Assembly (NCBI GenBank): GCA_013433145.1
Contig: CM024171.1
Location: forward strand, 9,920,065-9,984,064
DNA: 64,000 nt
Direction: 5' to 3'
Source: Ascaris suum
Taxonomy: Eukaryota; Nematoda; Chromadorea; Rhabditida; Ascarididae
The stretch's first letter is position 1. Each line of letters opens with the position of its first letter. This document shows positions 1-13,300 of this stretch, piece by piece. The notes under the pieces are model-generated. The model had not been told where the DNA came from. It made no database searches and saw only the letters and a program-made list of their open reading frames with translations. The position numbers and the translations under genes are program-made.

Positions 1-2877
1 GCGAATTTGTCATTCTTCATTTAATATCTCTATAACAATGTGCACAGTGCACTTTAAACAGCAATTTTAAAAAAAATTCAAAGGCATTCGTTTCTGCAGC
101 ATTTGCAGATATATTCGTGCTTAGAACTACTCACAACAATGTGCAATAGCAGGCAATTTGAAATGCACTTCGTTGCGCACGTTAAAACCACGAATTTCAT
201 CATGCTTGAAGGACTGAATCAACAGCCGCTATCGAAGGCATCTCTTTAATGCTGATTACTATAATTCATCGACTCCAGTTTCAATGGCAACCGATTTGAA
301 CGTAGTGGCTAGCAGGTATGCCCACATACATGCAAATGCATAGATACCGCTTTGCTTTAGTGCGCTTTGCAAATGACAAATTGCAAAAACATATGAAGCA
401 AAGGCTCTCGGTTAACTTTCCACTTGCAAGATTTGCAACAGACATCGTGGTGACGCCATTCCTGCGCGCACGGAATGTATATTTGTTTACCTATCCAATA
501 ACTGCAGATCGCGAGCAGCTGGAGCTGGAATGAGGAAATTCGACGGATACAGTCTACGTTTTAGCGAGACCTTCCGTGTCGCGTCACGCATTGATCAATT
601 CAATTTGAGAAGAGAAACAGTCGTTTATATTTTTAAAGAATTACGTGCATTTCACACTTTGTTTCAATTATTTTCATTTGAGGCTTCCTCAACTATCATG
701 AACTTCGACACTCTAAATCTTAAATATAGTCTGATCCGATTGCGAGAAGAAAAGAGAATCAAACATCACCTTCCAAACGCTAACACAGCTTCTAATGTAC
801 TTGCTCACAGGAGCACTCATTCCAGTGCTCCAACTAAATGAGTTTTGCGTGCTCCTCTTAAAAAACTCATTACTACAAAGGATTGAGGATAGTGAAAACA
901 CAACAGCATTTGGGAAAAGTTGTGGAATTGTTTTAAAAAAGTCATTGCATTTTCCTATCGTGGGACCAATAATCCAGTTTTTAAATTTCACAAATAGAGA
1001 AGTTTAGAACATATAAAGGATAAAGCGAAGTCCGAAAACTGCATGCCTAAACAGCGTACAACTGATAAAGCGCCGACTGAAATCGCTTGAATGTTCAGCT
1101 TGAACGGAAAGTATGACTTTAAAGTAGTTGCTTTACACTGCTTCCTGGCATTTTGTTAAGAGTTCAGAAACCAGAAATAAAATCATCAATAGCCGTTTTC
1201 GACCGAGAGGAGAAGGAGATTGGACTAATAATATGGGCATCATAAAGAGGAATGAATTATAGCAAAAGTGTGGAGAGGGCCGCATGTGTGGTTATGGGAT
1301 ACGGAAGAAGTACGAAGCAAAATAAAAATCCCTATGGAAATGTTCTCACGTTAGGCGCAGAATTTTTTTCTATGCTGTGATAAGAGCTGTGGTGGTAACA
1401 ATGGAAGAGGGTGTGTGGGAGAGAAGGCTAACAACAAACTTTGCATGTGCTCATTTTTAATCGGGCATTTCTAGCGCAGTAGTCAGTGATAAGCGGAACA
1501 AATTTTTGCGAGCAGCTCTAAGAGTTTCTCCTACTATATTTGAAAGCGAGTGGATTACGGTTTTGATCCGATTCCTCATCACGGAAGATGTGAAATGAAT
1601 TGCAAAGAATCACGAATCAGTGAGAGTATAGTCAACTTACTATGTGCACGTCTGAGGTGAAAAAGAAGATGAAGGGGAAAAAAGGAAATGAATAAAGAGG
1701 AAAATTCCTGAGCACTCTGTTGATAAATGAAGTGAAGGGCATTGAAGTTTTATATTTGGAATCATTCGCCACCGCCTATGTCAGCAGGACAAGAATTTTT
1801 GGCTCAAATTCATATTTGGGATCATTTATTCAATAAATGCGCTGTTTCTGCGGATTTTCCAGAATGACCGTTACATAATCTGCCGAGGTGACAGTGTATC
1901 TGCGCGTGCATATTTCTATATGTGAGCATATCCGCCTTGATATTTCACTTGGAACAGCACTGAAGCCAGAATGATGGAGTTCGATGCTGTAAATTACACT
2001 GTAGAGTGCCCTGACCCTATCCCCTCCCCCATTTCGCAACGTCAGCTTCTGAAGGCAGTCGTAAACGATTAGATACGTCGAAAAAATAAACAGACCTTAC
2101 AATCGAGCTAGTTTCAATTACCTAGTCGCCGATTGGTAACATTTCAGAAACGGTTTTTCAGTGTTTCAAATCGCCGGTTCCTTCGCTGAGGTTGTTAATC
2201 AACGGGGCGCATTTTTTTTTCCATGGTTAAATAGTCCTAGCATTCATTTTGTAACTGAAGCTTCGTTTTTGTGAAACTTTTACGCAGAAACGAAAGAGAA
2301 ACCCAGAGAGATGGAGACCAATGTTGTACTAACAGAGCATATTCGAAATGAATGCGGTGCACGTTCGTCAGCCATCAGTGAAACGTACTGCCGCTTTGTA
2401 GACTTCTTGCATAGCATTACTGAGCTGTGTACATCAACGCAAAAGGAAACTGAGACTATGCGATTCGCAATATGCCTTCAGCACATGGCTCCAAAAGTTA
2501 TTTTCCACGGATGAAGACGAACAGTCGTGGTGAACTCGCGACGTTTAATCGGTGCTTCAAGCGTTACCATATTTATTGCACAAAAATTTGCCATAGGCTG
2601 TATGAGATACGTGATGTCAATAGAAAAATGAGAACATTTTCTGAATTCGTCCAAGTGAACACAGGCGTGCTGAATAGAACGATAAGAAATTCAGTAGCTA
2701 AATTACGGTTGTTGAATACTTTGTTGTTTTCATGGAAGACAGCTGCGTATGTGTGCTCCCTGTCATCTCTATACAATTTCATGAAAGACGTTTTGACGTT
2801 TGCTCTCTTCTCAAGGTTACTAGAAGGAACTCACATCTGTTTCTAGAGCGAGCATCAGAAACAGCCTCAAGGCTCTA

Positions 2878-2908
2878 CTTCTTGTCTTCTTGTCTTCTTG
2901 TCTTCTTG
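2878..2908. repeat. Short pyrimidine tandem repeat
   Basis: About four copies of an imperfect unit TTGTCTTC follow one another, with a further degenerate copy at about 2920-2935. It is a simple microsatellite-like tract and lies in no gene I can support. Confidence 0.7.
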
Positions 2909-5900
2909 CAAAAAGTCTATTCTTGTCTTCTTCTTTCCTACCCTTAATGAGAGTGCACGTTCATTTCACAGTTATCAAAAAACCATCCGTCATAGCAGTG
3001 AAATCTCTTCCCCGACCAGTCTGGCCTCTTTCGTTTGTAAGGCATTCCACATGGCCATCGGAGGTGTAGTGCCAAATCATTTCCCATGAAATGGCTTTGT
3101 AAACGCATACATTTCACCTTCAGCTCTTGTGCGTCCAGATCGCTTCGTTTGGACGATTGGGTGTCCGCGCTCAATATGAGAGTCGTAGGCGAATGCTTAT
3201 GCAAAGGTCTTTGATGCCCTCTGTTAGGAGAGCTTACTGTTGAAGGGAAAAACATGGCGTCGTTGCTGTATTGACAAAGTGAGTTACAGCTTCTTTTGTG
3301 TGGATGAAGAGCCCAAGCTGGAATTTAAGGCAGCTATTTCGCCAGTGGCATCCCAGAAGAAAGTGCTTTGGGTGCTGTTTTGGTCTTCGTGTGCATCAAC
3401 AATGTTTCTGACTGGATTCTGAGAATTCCAGCCTTTTGCTGATGACCTCAAAAATTCATTTTCCGTTGCGAGACTGAGCCTACGATTTGTAGATAGGCTT
3501 TGATGCATTTGCCAATCGATAGAAATTATGACAGTGAAATTTTTATCGCGAAAATTTTTTTTTTGTCGATGAGATCACCATCTTCAGCTCTTCAAGAAAC
3601 GTTGCACCAAAGATAGTGTTCTGCGCAGCTCACATTTCGCTTTGCGCAAGCGTGGCATCTCATAAATGCGCTCGCTTCTTCACGTTTCCAAAGGCGACTG
3701 CTGCCTCGTTCCAGTCCTCATCCTTTTGCTGCGTTTTTACAGAGCCAATGTTTGTTCGTCTCTTTCCTTCCGTTATCTTCTTTGCTTCTTCATCTTAATT
3801 TTCATTTTCAGTGCTTTGGTATGTTTTAGAGCTCACAGGGGGTGTAAGAAATGTCTTTGCGAAGTCAGTGCCGCACTCGCCGGCATTTCAAGAAAAACCT
3901 TTCGAACATTTAAGCAACCGTTATAATTGTTATAGTTGAGAACAGAAAAAAAACTCTTTCCCACCTCCAACAACTGAGCGTTTTTATTGCCCTTTTAATG
4001 ACAATTCATTGATTAAATGTGTGCAGTTTGAACTGTGAGAACCGAAAGAAATAAACGGCAAAATTGTGCTTTGAAAGTGCTTTTAATAATCGCATTTCAT
4101 TATTCGGAAGCGTGCCCAGACAATTCAACCACAAAAACGATCACTTCTAACGTTATTCCATCAAATTGCATTGCAAATGTACATAAGTCGAGATGAATGT
4201 CCCTGCCAAATTGCTACTGAATATGCAACCTAGAGGCAGCTGCCTAAACCGATGCCTATAAACGGATGCCTTGCTAATGCTCTGGTAGAATTTAATCGGA
4301 TTGCTTTGAAATGCCCCTTAATGGTTTTGCTTCTGTTATGTGCTTTTGCATAGCTGGCCTTTGCAAGACGCATTTTGGTTTTGATTTTATGGGTGCAAAT
4401 GTGTTTATCTATCTGTCTGATTGACTATCAAGGTAGTTTCAAATCAGGAACCACTGAAACGAGAGGTGACGAGTGATAGGAGTGATGTGAATCTAGTGGG
4501 CGTGACTGCATCTCACTTAAATTTAAACTGGTCGATAAGACATTTTTTACATGGATTTGAACGTGCTCAGTGTTTTGCAATCATCTCACGATGATCGCAT
4601 GGTATTGTTCCAGCTGGCGATGTTTGAAAACCTTTGTAGGTAACTTGCGTGTATGGCGCGAGTAGATGAAGCACGATTATGAAAGCATGTTCTCTAGAAA
4701 CGTCTTCGGCTTCTTCGTTTTATTAGTGGAGCAGTTCCACCGCGATATATGGTTAATTAAAATGTAGGTCACATATGTTTGCTTTAGGGCACTCATAGCA
4801 CTGCTTGGCAGTAAAATTATGAAGGTGCTTGGTCTGATGGATATCCCCATTGCATCAACACATCCACTGCTTGTTTTGATTTCACAAAATATCACATAGT
4901 CATTTGAGGCAAAAAGCAAAAATGGTTTGAGCAGGCGAATTGTGCGAAATAATTTTGGTCTTGATTTTGATGCATAAATCAAACCCCTCTCCCCATTCGA
5001 CAATACCGCGGACATATGTCTAAAGCTGCGATAGCACACCTCGCTTGCAACTGAGGTGCGCATTCGCTGGTAATTTTTAAGTACCTACATTTAATAGTCT
5101 CTTGAGCAACAAAACTTGCAACAACATTCAACTAATAATTTGCGTTGTAATATGACAGTCACCGAAAATCCCAACCTTTGCCGTATCTCAACATGGACAT
5201 CCCCCCTTTTTCAGTAAAACTAAATTTGCTCGATGAGTCTCAGAGAAATCGACGCAATCCGGATAAGTATGGAAAAAATTCACCGCACTAGTTTAAAAAG
5301 TCGATATGCTTTTGGGAGGATGCTACATGAGAGAAACTTAATTTTTGACTTTTTCGCAACCTAGTTATTTTCTTCTTCCTCTCTATTATAGCTTTTGGAT
5401 GAATGAATGAAGCGTTTGTTTATATGAACAGACGACGGCGTACGAAAATTTGAAATGTTGCATCTAATAGTGAGAGGAATTGACGACTAGACAGACTTTG
5501 ATAAGCGCATAAGCGCTATATGGCGAGGATACACGGCAGATATGCGCGAATTGGAAGTTTCGTAATGACTGTGGGTTAGAACACCTCGTGGAGATGAAAT
5601 TACTGATGGCGTCACACCGAGACAGGATCATAACGGTCAGAATCTGTCTCGCCTTACTTGTTTCGAACTGCCATTTGAAAAATTGGGAACACGTGGGGAC
5701 ACATGCGCACACTTGCGTGACTCTGTCTTTCGGCTCTTGTACAAGATGTTGCGAAAGTGCCCTGAAGCGCTGCAGCTACCTAATGACGAATTTATTTTTA
5801 ACCGTAGCTCCACAATACCCACTGAAGTTTTCGAGAAATCAGACACCATTAGATGAAATATAAGCGTAAGAGAGAAACAATTCCAGAATTGCGAAACTTT

Positions 5901-7322
5901 TAGTTGCTGCAGCGCATTCTCCTGTTAAACTAAAGCACACCTCTTAGGCATCACTCAAAAAGCACTGCTCCAGGCACCTTCAATTACACTTGATGAAGGG
6001 GGCGGTTGGCAGCTTGTCAACTTATGGAGCAAATTTCGAGCCGGCTAGTTAATTTCGAAATTAGCAGCTCGAAAGTGCTCGAGAAATCGGGCTGCTGGTG
6101 TCCACTTGTGCTTTATGTATCTCATATATTACTCGTCGATTGCCACCCTCATAACAGTACTAGCCAAGTCACTAATTAATCCGGCTTCACTCTGTGACCA
6201 CGACCTGAATTCATCTGCCAATCAAGCGCAATATTATAGGCAAATTAGTGGTGAGCGACTTCAAAAGCAGATTGCATAAGTTGCACTTTGCACATTCAAG
6301 TCGAATTCAACCGATATGTCGTTCTCTCCTTAAAAGTTTCGGAGTCCCCATCGTCGAAATCAACGCCAATCCATGATCAAGGGGTTCTATGAAAATACTC
6401 TGCAAATATAGTTGGAATTGACGTTGCTGATTGTTCAAGTTCTTCTATTCCGTACCGGTTAGCCTCAGCAAATCGCTTCGCAAATTGAGATTGAACCTTG
6501 CTTGGCAGCTATCATCGTTGACGTCACTGCTTCTCACCGTCGCATTTGGAAATCACTATGAAAATTTAGCTTTGCATTAATTTGTTTATCTGATCGATGT
6601 TGGACACCAATCATGAAAGAAATCCTAACTTCAAGAGCGTAAAACGCCTCATTTGAACTTCATAATCACAGGTTCATTTACGCTTGAAACTGGCAACACT
6701 ATGCAGTCTCGTTAATGTTCGTACCATATCACAATTACACCTATTGTTGCATCGAACAAGGAAAATGGCCTACGAAGGTATTCAGCGATCTCTTTCAACC
6801 AAATCATTTGCGACGTTTTGCGCAAGGGGCAGATCGCTATGCCTAAGCCCACATACGTGAAAATTATCACTTCGCATAAAAATCTAAATAAACTCTATGT
6901 CGATATTTCTGGATGCCAAATGCACTGACAATTCGGTACTGCTTATGGAAAGCATTCTCGGAGATGTTTCCGCACTTGTGATTGTCTGTCATTTTTTTCA
7001 CGCAAACATCACATTTTGCAATGCTGTTAAGTGTGAGTAGATGCAAGTTCGCGATTGCGAAAGCATTTTTTGAAAATTTCCGAACTGACATTCCCAGGTT
7101 GGAAAAGCTGCACCTCATGAACATTCGCTTCAAAGGCAGGTGACTGTTAACAGGTTGACGAGTAAGTAGTATTTGTGCCTTTTAAATCTGCTATCTCTAT
7201 CAAGGAAACAATGCAACATGCACCGACGAAAAATTGGTGGTGCTGCGTATAGAAAGGGAGCAATTAAACTCGGTTTCTTGGTGAACCCACTTCACACATC
7301 ATTCCCTAATCATGTGAACGTC

Positions 7323-7332
7323 ATAATTGTAG
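7323..7332 (+). promoter_or_regulatory. Acceptor-like site just 5' of the lectin start codon
   Basis: The sequence ATAATTGTAG ends 19 bases before the lectin ATG at 7352. It could be the trans-splice acceptor for a spliced leader, or the acceptor of a cis-spliced 5' untranslated exon. Seen in sequence: an AG after a T/A-rich stretch. Inferred: its use in trans-splicing. Confidence 0.35.
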
Positions 7333-7351
7333 GTCACCGGATTTGGTCAAA

Positions 7352-10300
7352 ATGACAAAACTGCTGCTGCTAAACGCGTTCGTCGTCCAACTCCATGGGC
7401 TTCTCCTAGAGCGTAAGTCCGTTTCGTATTCTATTCGAATAATTCCGCGAGTGAAGAAAGCTTACGATTGTTGGTAGCACCTCAAGTTTCATCGACGGCG
7501 TTCAAGTTTCACCTGTCCACTTCTTTATGTCAGTATATCTAATTTCTCAATTAATGAGTGGCGCAAAGTCCTTTGAGCCACATACACACTTGCAGGGATG
7601 TTGGTTTAAACGGACGAATGATAACGTCGCTTCGTAGTGTTCTCCGAATAGACCCGGACTACTGATCTACTTTCATATCCCAGACATACCCGAGTGCTCA
7701 ACGACTCACAAATGTTCGCGGTCCCATTTGTCACACCTACCAGTATCATTGATTGTCAGCAAATAATAAAACGTGCACAGCACCGCATATTTGTAGTTGA
7801 TCCGCATTGCTAATAAATCGATTGCCGATTGCGTAAAATACTCGGGAGCGGAGGCATATTTAAGCATTTGCAACTTCATTCAGCGTTGACAGGCTATTTT
7901 AAAAGCTGTCATATTTATCTTCATGGTGGTGAAATTTTGCACTTTTGTCTTGAACGATATTGCAAGTGAAGCTTTTATTGGATATGTAGACTCATAGGTA
8001 CATGAAGCATGTATTCACGATGTCGCCGCAAAGACGCGTATTGTTGCAAAAGTGATAAAATGACCCACACTGAAATACTCATTGCAAAGCAAGTTCATTA
8101 TTTTCCACATTTTTGCGTGTCTGCGAACTCGAAGGTGCTGATCGAACATTCTAATCAGCATTTTGCATCCCAAGGTGACGCTCGGAAATAATCAACACGA
8201 CCAGTACGTTGGTTTCTGCTGCCGACTCGTCGTGAAACAACTATAGTCTGGCTACGAGATATTAATTTTGGTTGTCAATGGAATAGAGTCGGAAATTTAT
8301 TGAATGGCCTATTCCACTCTCCCACAAATGTAGTGCAAATGCTAATAATCGAGCTCACGTTGGAATCGAACTGGTGCTTCTAGGTAACGCGTATAGGAAT
8401 GTATGCTCTCTTGGTGATTTAAAACACTCACTCACAGCTTACATGCCTATAACTCTGGCAGGTACAAATGGCCTCGAGAGGTTTCTTCGCTAAAAATTGC
8501 AATCGCATTGTCTCTTTGTAGAATTTTGCCGACTCGACAGTACAACCACTTCCGAAGTGGTCGATTGGAATGCCAAGATGGCAAAAATGGAAAACGCATT
8601 CGCTGGAATTACTCAGGATATGAAAAAATCAAATGTTTGTGTGGAAGAAGTGAAAAAAGAAGCAATGAAAATTGCATCGATAATGAGGCACTATATGAGA
8701 CGGGCGAAACTCAATCAACTGAACAGCAAGAAATGCCTTTATGGTTAGTGAATAAACACAAAGTTATCGAGCGCCTTGAATGCAAACGTAGAATGAATGT
8801 TTGCATCGAGAAGGCCGTTGTGCGCTTTGCTTTCATCACTGTTTCTATTTGTTCTCGTTTACAGAGAATTTAAGTGATCCTTTGCGATGTAAGACGAGGA
8901 AAATCCTGCCTTGATTGAATTCACTTCCTTCTGAACCATTTTCATAAAGGCAGCAAGGAATCGACCACAGTGAGGATATAGCAGGCAGTGCTTATGGATT
9001 GAAGAAAGTCAATAGACGATGACGTAGCTGAGTTTTTAATAGAATTATCTTTCAGGCTCAAGAGGTAACGATGATCAAAGAGTTGTTTGCAGAAGCATCA
9101 TATAAATTTTCAGCATGAAAGAAAGGGAAGAATTCGAGCATGATATGTATATGAAGATCCCCGCTGAGGTAGGAGGAGAGGAGAGGAGAGAAGAGAAGTG
9201 GGAAGAGGCAGCGCAGGGGAACACATAGAGCTCTGAATTTTGTGAAATTCTGCTGCGTACATCAACAAAGCGGTTGCAAAAAAAGGAAATCCATTTCGAT
9301 ACAGAAAGATTAAGTGAGGGCTCTGAGCTACCAGCATGAAATGGATTTCGTTTTTTTTCCCGGAAAATGTAATGCGCAAACTGAGACGATAGTGGTTGTT
9401 TGGAAGACTTTTTTATTTGTTATCGCCACTATTGTATTGATAAGGGATATAGAGAAAACGATTTATTCATCCACTGGTGAGTCTCGGCTCAAGATCTTTC
9501 GCCCTGAAACAAAGTCTGCTACGAAGATCTGAGCGGACAAAGTCAGCTTTATCAGAGAATACAATTTTACTCACGGAATCTTTTATATCCTAAACTTCAA
9601 AGGAAATTTCACTCCTTATTGTGCCATGCAATTTTTTATTGATCAAAAATTTCTGCAGCTTATTCGAAGCTTTTTAGGGGTATTCTCAACATTTTTGGAG
9701 GAATTTTCTTTCGATTTGCTCGTCAAATTTTCAAAATTTGGGACTTATTTCGCTTTTCTAATTCTAACTTTTTCCACCTCATATGATTATAATTCTTTTC
9801 CGATTCGCTTTGTGCGCTGAAAGCATTGTGTTCAGGAACCGAAGTGGCAATTTAGTGTATAACTGAGATAAAAGACGCATTTCGCTATCGGATAAAAAAA
9901 GACAACTTATGAACGTCAAAATGTTTTCTCCAAAAGAGGGACGAGAGGGCGATAGCATATATTTTTAAGAAACGATGCGAAAGCTTCATTAAAATGCGTG
10001 TTTTTTTCAATATGTGGGCAGTCTCTTTAGACGCGGTCTCCTTCGAATTATGGAAAAGTCTTCATGTCTTTTTCTATGACCGCTTACATAAATATCACAG
10101 CCTGCGATTTCTTTGCACTCGTTCGACTACACTGCTATCTATTGGGCACTGCCCGCAATTGTGGGGGATTCACGTATTTGTAGAGGGTCCGCGTATTTAT
10201 GAGGCACCTAAGCATTTGTGGGTATCTAGGTATCTACATGTGGATGGTACGCTGTAGCACATCACGCATCACTCCCCATGCACATTTTTTTACATCCGGT

Positions 10301-13300
10301 CCGGTAGTGGCTTGTCGCAAAGGTTCAACTGTTTTCTTCCATCAAGGGTCTTCATAAGAATCGTTTGGCTGAGGCAAGAGAGTTTACTTTGCAAAGTCCC
10401 TCGCTATACCTCCGAGCTGTTGAGTTTTCCGTTTATTTCTCTTTTTTGCCAAGAAATGTTTAACTCCGAAAGGCGAAGCGCTGATAAAGCTGTGCATGCG
10501 CGACGAATTCTTCGTCATGAGCTCTCAAGCGTAGATTCGAAGGATCCATAAAAATGCACGAGAGAAAATCACGGAAGTCGTTGGCGCGATTTCAGGCAGT
10601 CGATAAGCGATGAGGAATTACTGACGAAATTTGTAGGAATCTGATTATACAGACGATCTTCTGTGGTTGACTTCGACCGTCTAAATCCTATAGTGTGTCC
10701 AAGGAAGCCTGACGGGCGGCTCCAAAACGATGCTACGTGACGTCGTAGTTCTCACGCTCCGTGTGCAATTTGCCGTAAAATGCACCAAATATTTTTGGGT
10801 ACTTTACATTCCACCCCATCGCAATAATGCAATGTCGCACATCACGAAATTTGCATAAATGTGTTTCAAGACCCCGTATTTGTGGCTCCTCCATGTATGT
10901 TTCGATCAATGAATATTAGAACGTCCTTATTGGGACTGTGTACTGTAATTTTCTCTCATACAACGGCGCGGATCTGGAAAAAAAACGGCTTAAAGAGGTT
11001 CTATAAGGCTAAATCAACGAATTTCTTCAACGCCTATACGTAAACGCGTTCAACTATTAGAAGAAATTCGTGAACAATGCCGTTGATGGATATTTGCTTT
11101 CGAAGACATGCAGTGAAATTTCTAACTCGCAAATAAAATCATCGGAACTGTTATTAGACGACCCATATACGAGCAGCAGAAAGGCATATACAATGCAAAA
11201 CCAGCTATGGGCTCATCCTGCACAATAAAAGTCGAAAATTTCAAACATAGGCTCATTCAGCTCGATATTTTGTTCAGCAGTTACGACTGCTTCATCATTC
11301 GAATGCTTCCTTTTCCTTTCCTAACACTGCTGAACTCTACCTATAAGCATAGCTGATATGCGTCCATTTTCCATAGTTCCCACGAGAATTAGATTGATTT
11401 CATTAGTTCAAACTTGAATAGGAATCAATACAGACAAACGCAGCATGAATTTCAATATGGAATACCGTGTAGTCGTCAATAACGTCCAGCGGTGCAGTGC
11501 TTATGAATTAGGGCGGGAAAGGGAGGAGGGGGGAGGAGTAGGATGGGTTGAACATTTTGCAATGGTCACTTCAGCTGAACACTTTGCTTTGCTGTCTTAT
11601 CTCGATTCTTGGTAGGTTGCTGCTTGATATAGTCATAGTACTTGATGAAGGCGATATACAGCATTTGGAGTGTTTTACGGTATCTCGTTTCCAGAGTGCG
11701 AACCAGGATGGGCCTACTACGAACCGACCGCGTCATGCTACATCAGTGTGAGTGTCTTACCCTCTGTGCCTCTTGATTTTCTTTTTTTCTCATCTGTCGG
11801 CGAACCCTCTCTAACCGTCTGTTCATCCATTTCAGCAATTAAAAGAATGGTTTCATACAGCGTGGCCAACCTGGTTTTGAATTGGGGTACCTGCTGTTTC
11901 GAAAATGAATGCCATGTCGACCACTGCTGTTTCGTGATATGTGAATATGACTCTCGATTAAGCGAAAGGACAAGTCCATGTAAACAGAGATAATAAAAAA
12001 ATTTATCGAGAAACTTCCAGAATGACTTCTCAGGTGCATTTTTCCGTTCCAAGAAGATAGAATCGAAGCAAAGGGAACTATGGACAACCTAGACTGAGGC
12101 ACGCACAAGGTAAGCGGAATGCGCAAATGAATTTTTTGACGTGCGGTCAACGCAATTTAAAGACGCATACACAGCATGATTGTTATATTTGGAGTTAGCA
12201 CGGCGATGATGGATTTAGTGCTTGGAAGCTCGTCTTATGGAAAGAGGTGAAGAACCTTCTATGTTTGATGGTACGGGAAAATATTAAACGCAAAAATGGA
12301 TTCGGCATCGAACAGTAAGTTTCTCGGCGAAATATTTTAATTTGAACGCTTGCTGTGGAAAACAGAGATGCGTTAATCCGAATGATGGAAGTTGACGAAT
12401 ATTTACACGTCGAATCACTTATGCATTAAATGAAAAATTCAGTGAAAACAATATTACCGTTATTTACATTAATTTAGTGAGGAGAAAATCTCTGAAATCG
12501 TTCGAATAGAAGGGCGTAAACATCGAGCACAAAGCGTTTAGTACGCGGTAGAATCTAGCTTGCACAACAATTAGACAGAAAGCACATCAATAGCTTTCTT
12601 ACTTCTTCCATTTCATTTCATTCGATGAACTGGTGAAATGTGTAATCGATTGTACCCGAATAAAATGAACTCATAAAACACATTCACAAAGCCGAAATAA
12701 TAAAACTCATTACTTATCTAATTAAAAAATAGCAACAGATGATGGCAATTCCGGCAAAAATTGAACATGCAAATATAACCAGGAATTTCGACTTTATTTC
12801 AATTGTATGGGAACAGTGCTCATAATAGGAATACTCTGAAGAGAGGTTTAGCACCCTTCACTGGAACATCTATTAGCTACATGAGGTGAAAAGTGATTCT
12901 AAATGAGTGCCATCCAAGCAACAATCTTTTCCTCCTCAAATCGGTCCGTAAATAGGGCAAATCAATTTTTGAGTGCTTTGCTACTCGTTGGACTCAAATA
13001 AACTGTAAAAAGAGTTCTAGAACCGTCAGTATGTCGATTCATAATGAGTATGTAGCTGTTGCTTTAATTGCTTCCATCGAAGAAGCTCGAAACCAGGGCT
13101 GTTACACTTGAGTGTTACTTAAGCTGTCCTTCCTGAGAGCATTATTCTGGCAAGGATACGCTGAACTCGCTCGATAAAAGCAGGAGCCTGTCTTTGCACG
13201 CGACGTGATCCACATCCCATAGAACGCATATGTGATGACCCAGTGGTAAAAGTGATATTCATAATTTTAAAACATGGAAATATTAATGAAAAACCTGGTC

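Larger units (their letters stand above)
1..7332. other. Gene-poor intergenic block
   Basis: I see no supportable gene in this stretch. It holds scattered short open frames of 60-125 codons on both strands with no recognisable domain. The most protein-like are at 2311-2514 (+, ATG start, 67 codons) and 2472-2846 (+, 124 codons), which overlap in different frames and therefore cannot both be real. A short pyrimidine tandem repeat lies near 2878-2908. Large introns or the far ends of neighbouring genes could run through here unseen. Confidence 0.5.

Noticed and set aside
8335..8400. Possible minus-strand tRNA with GTTCGATTCC
   Set aside because: The T stem does not pair properly and no cloverleaf could be drawn.
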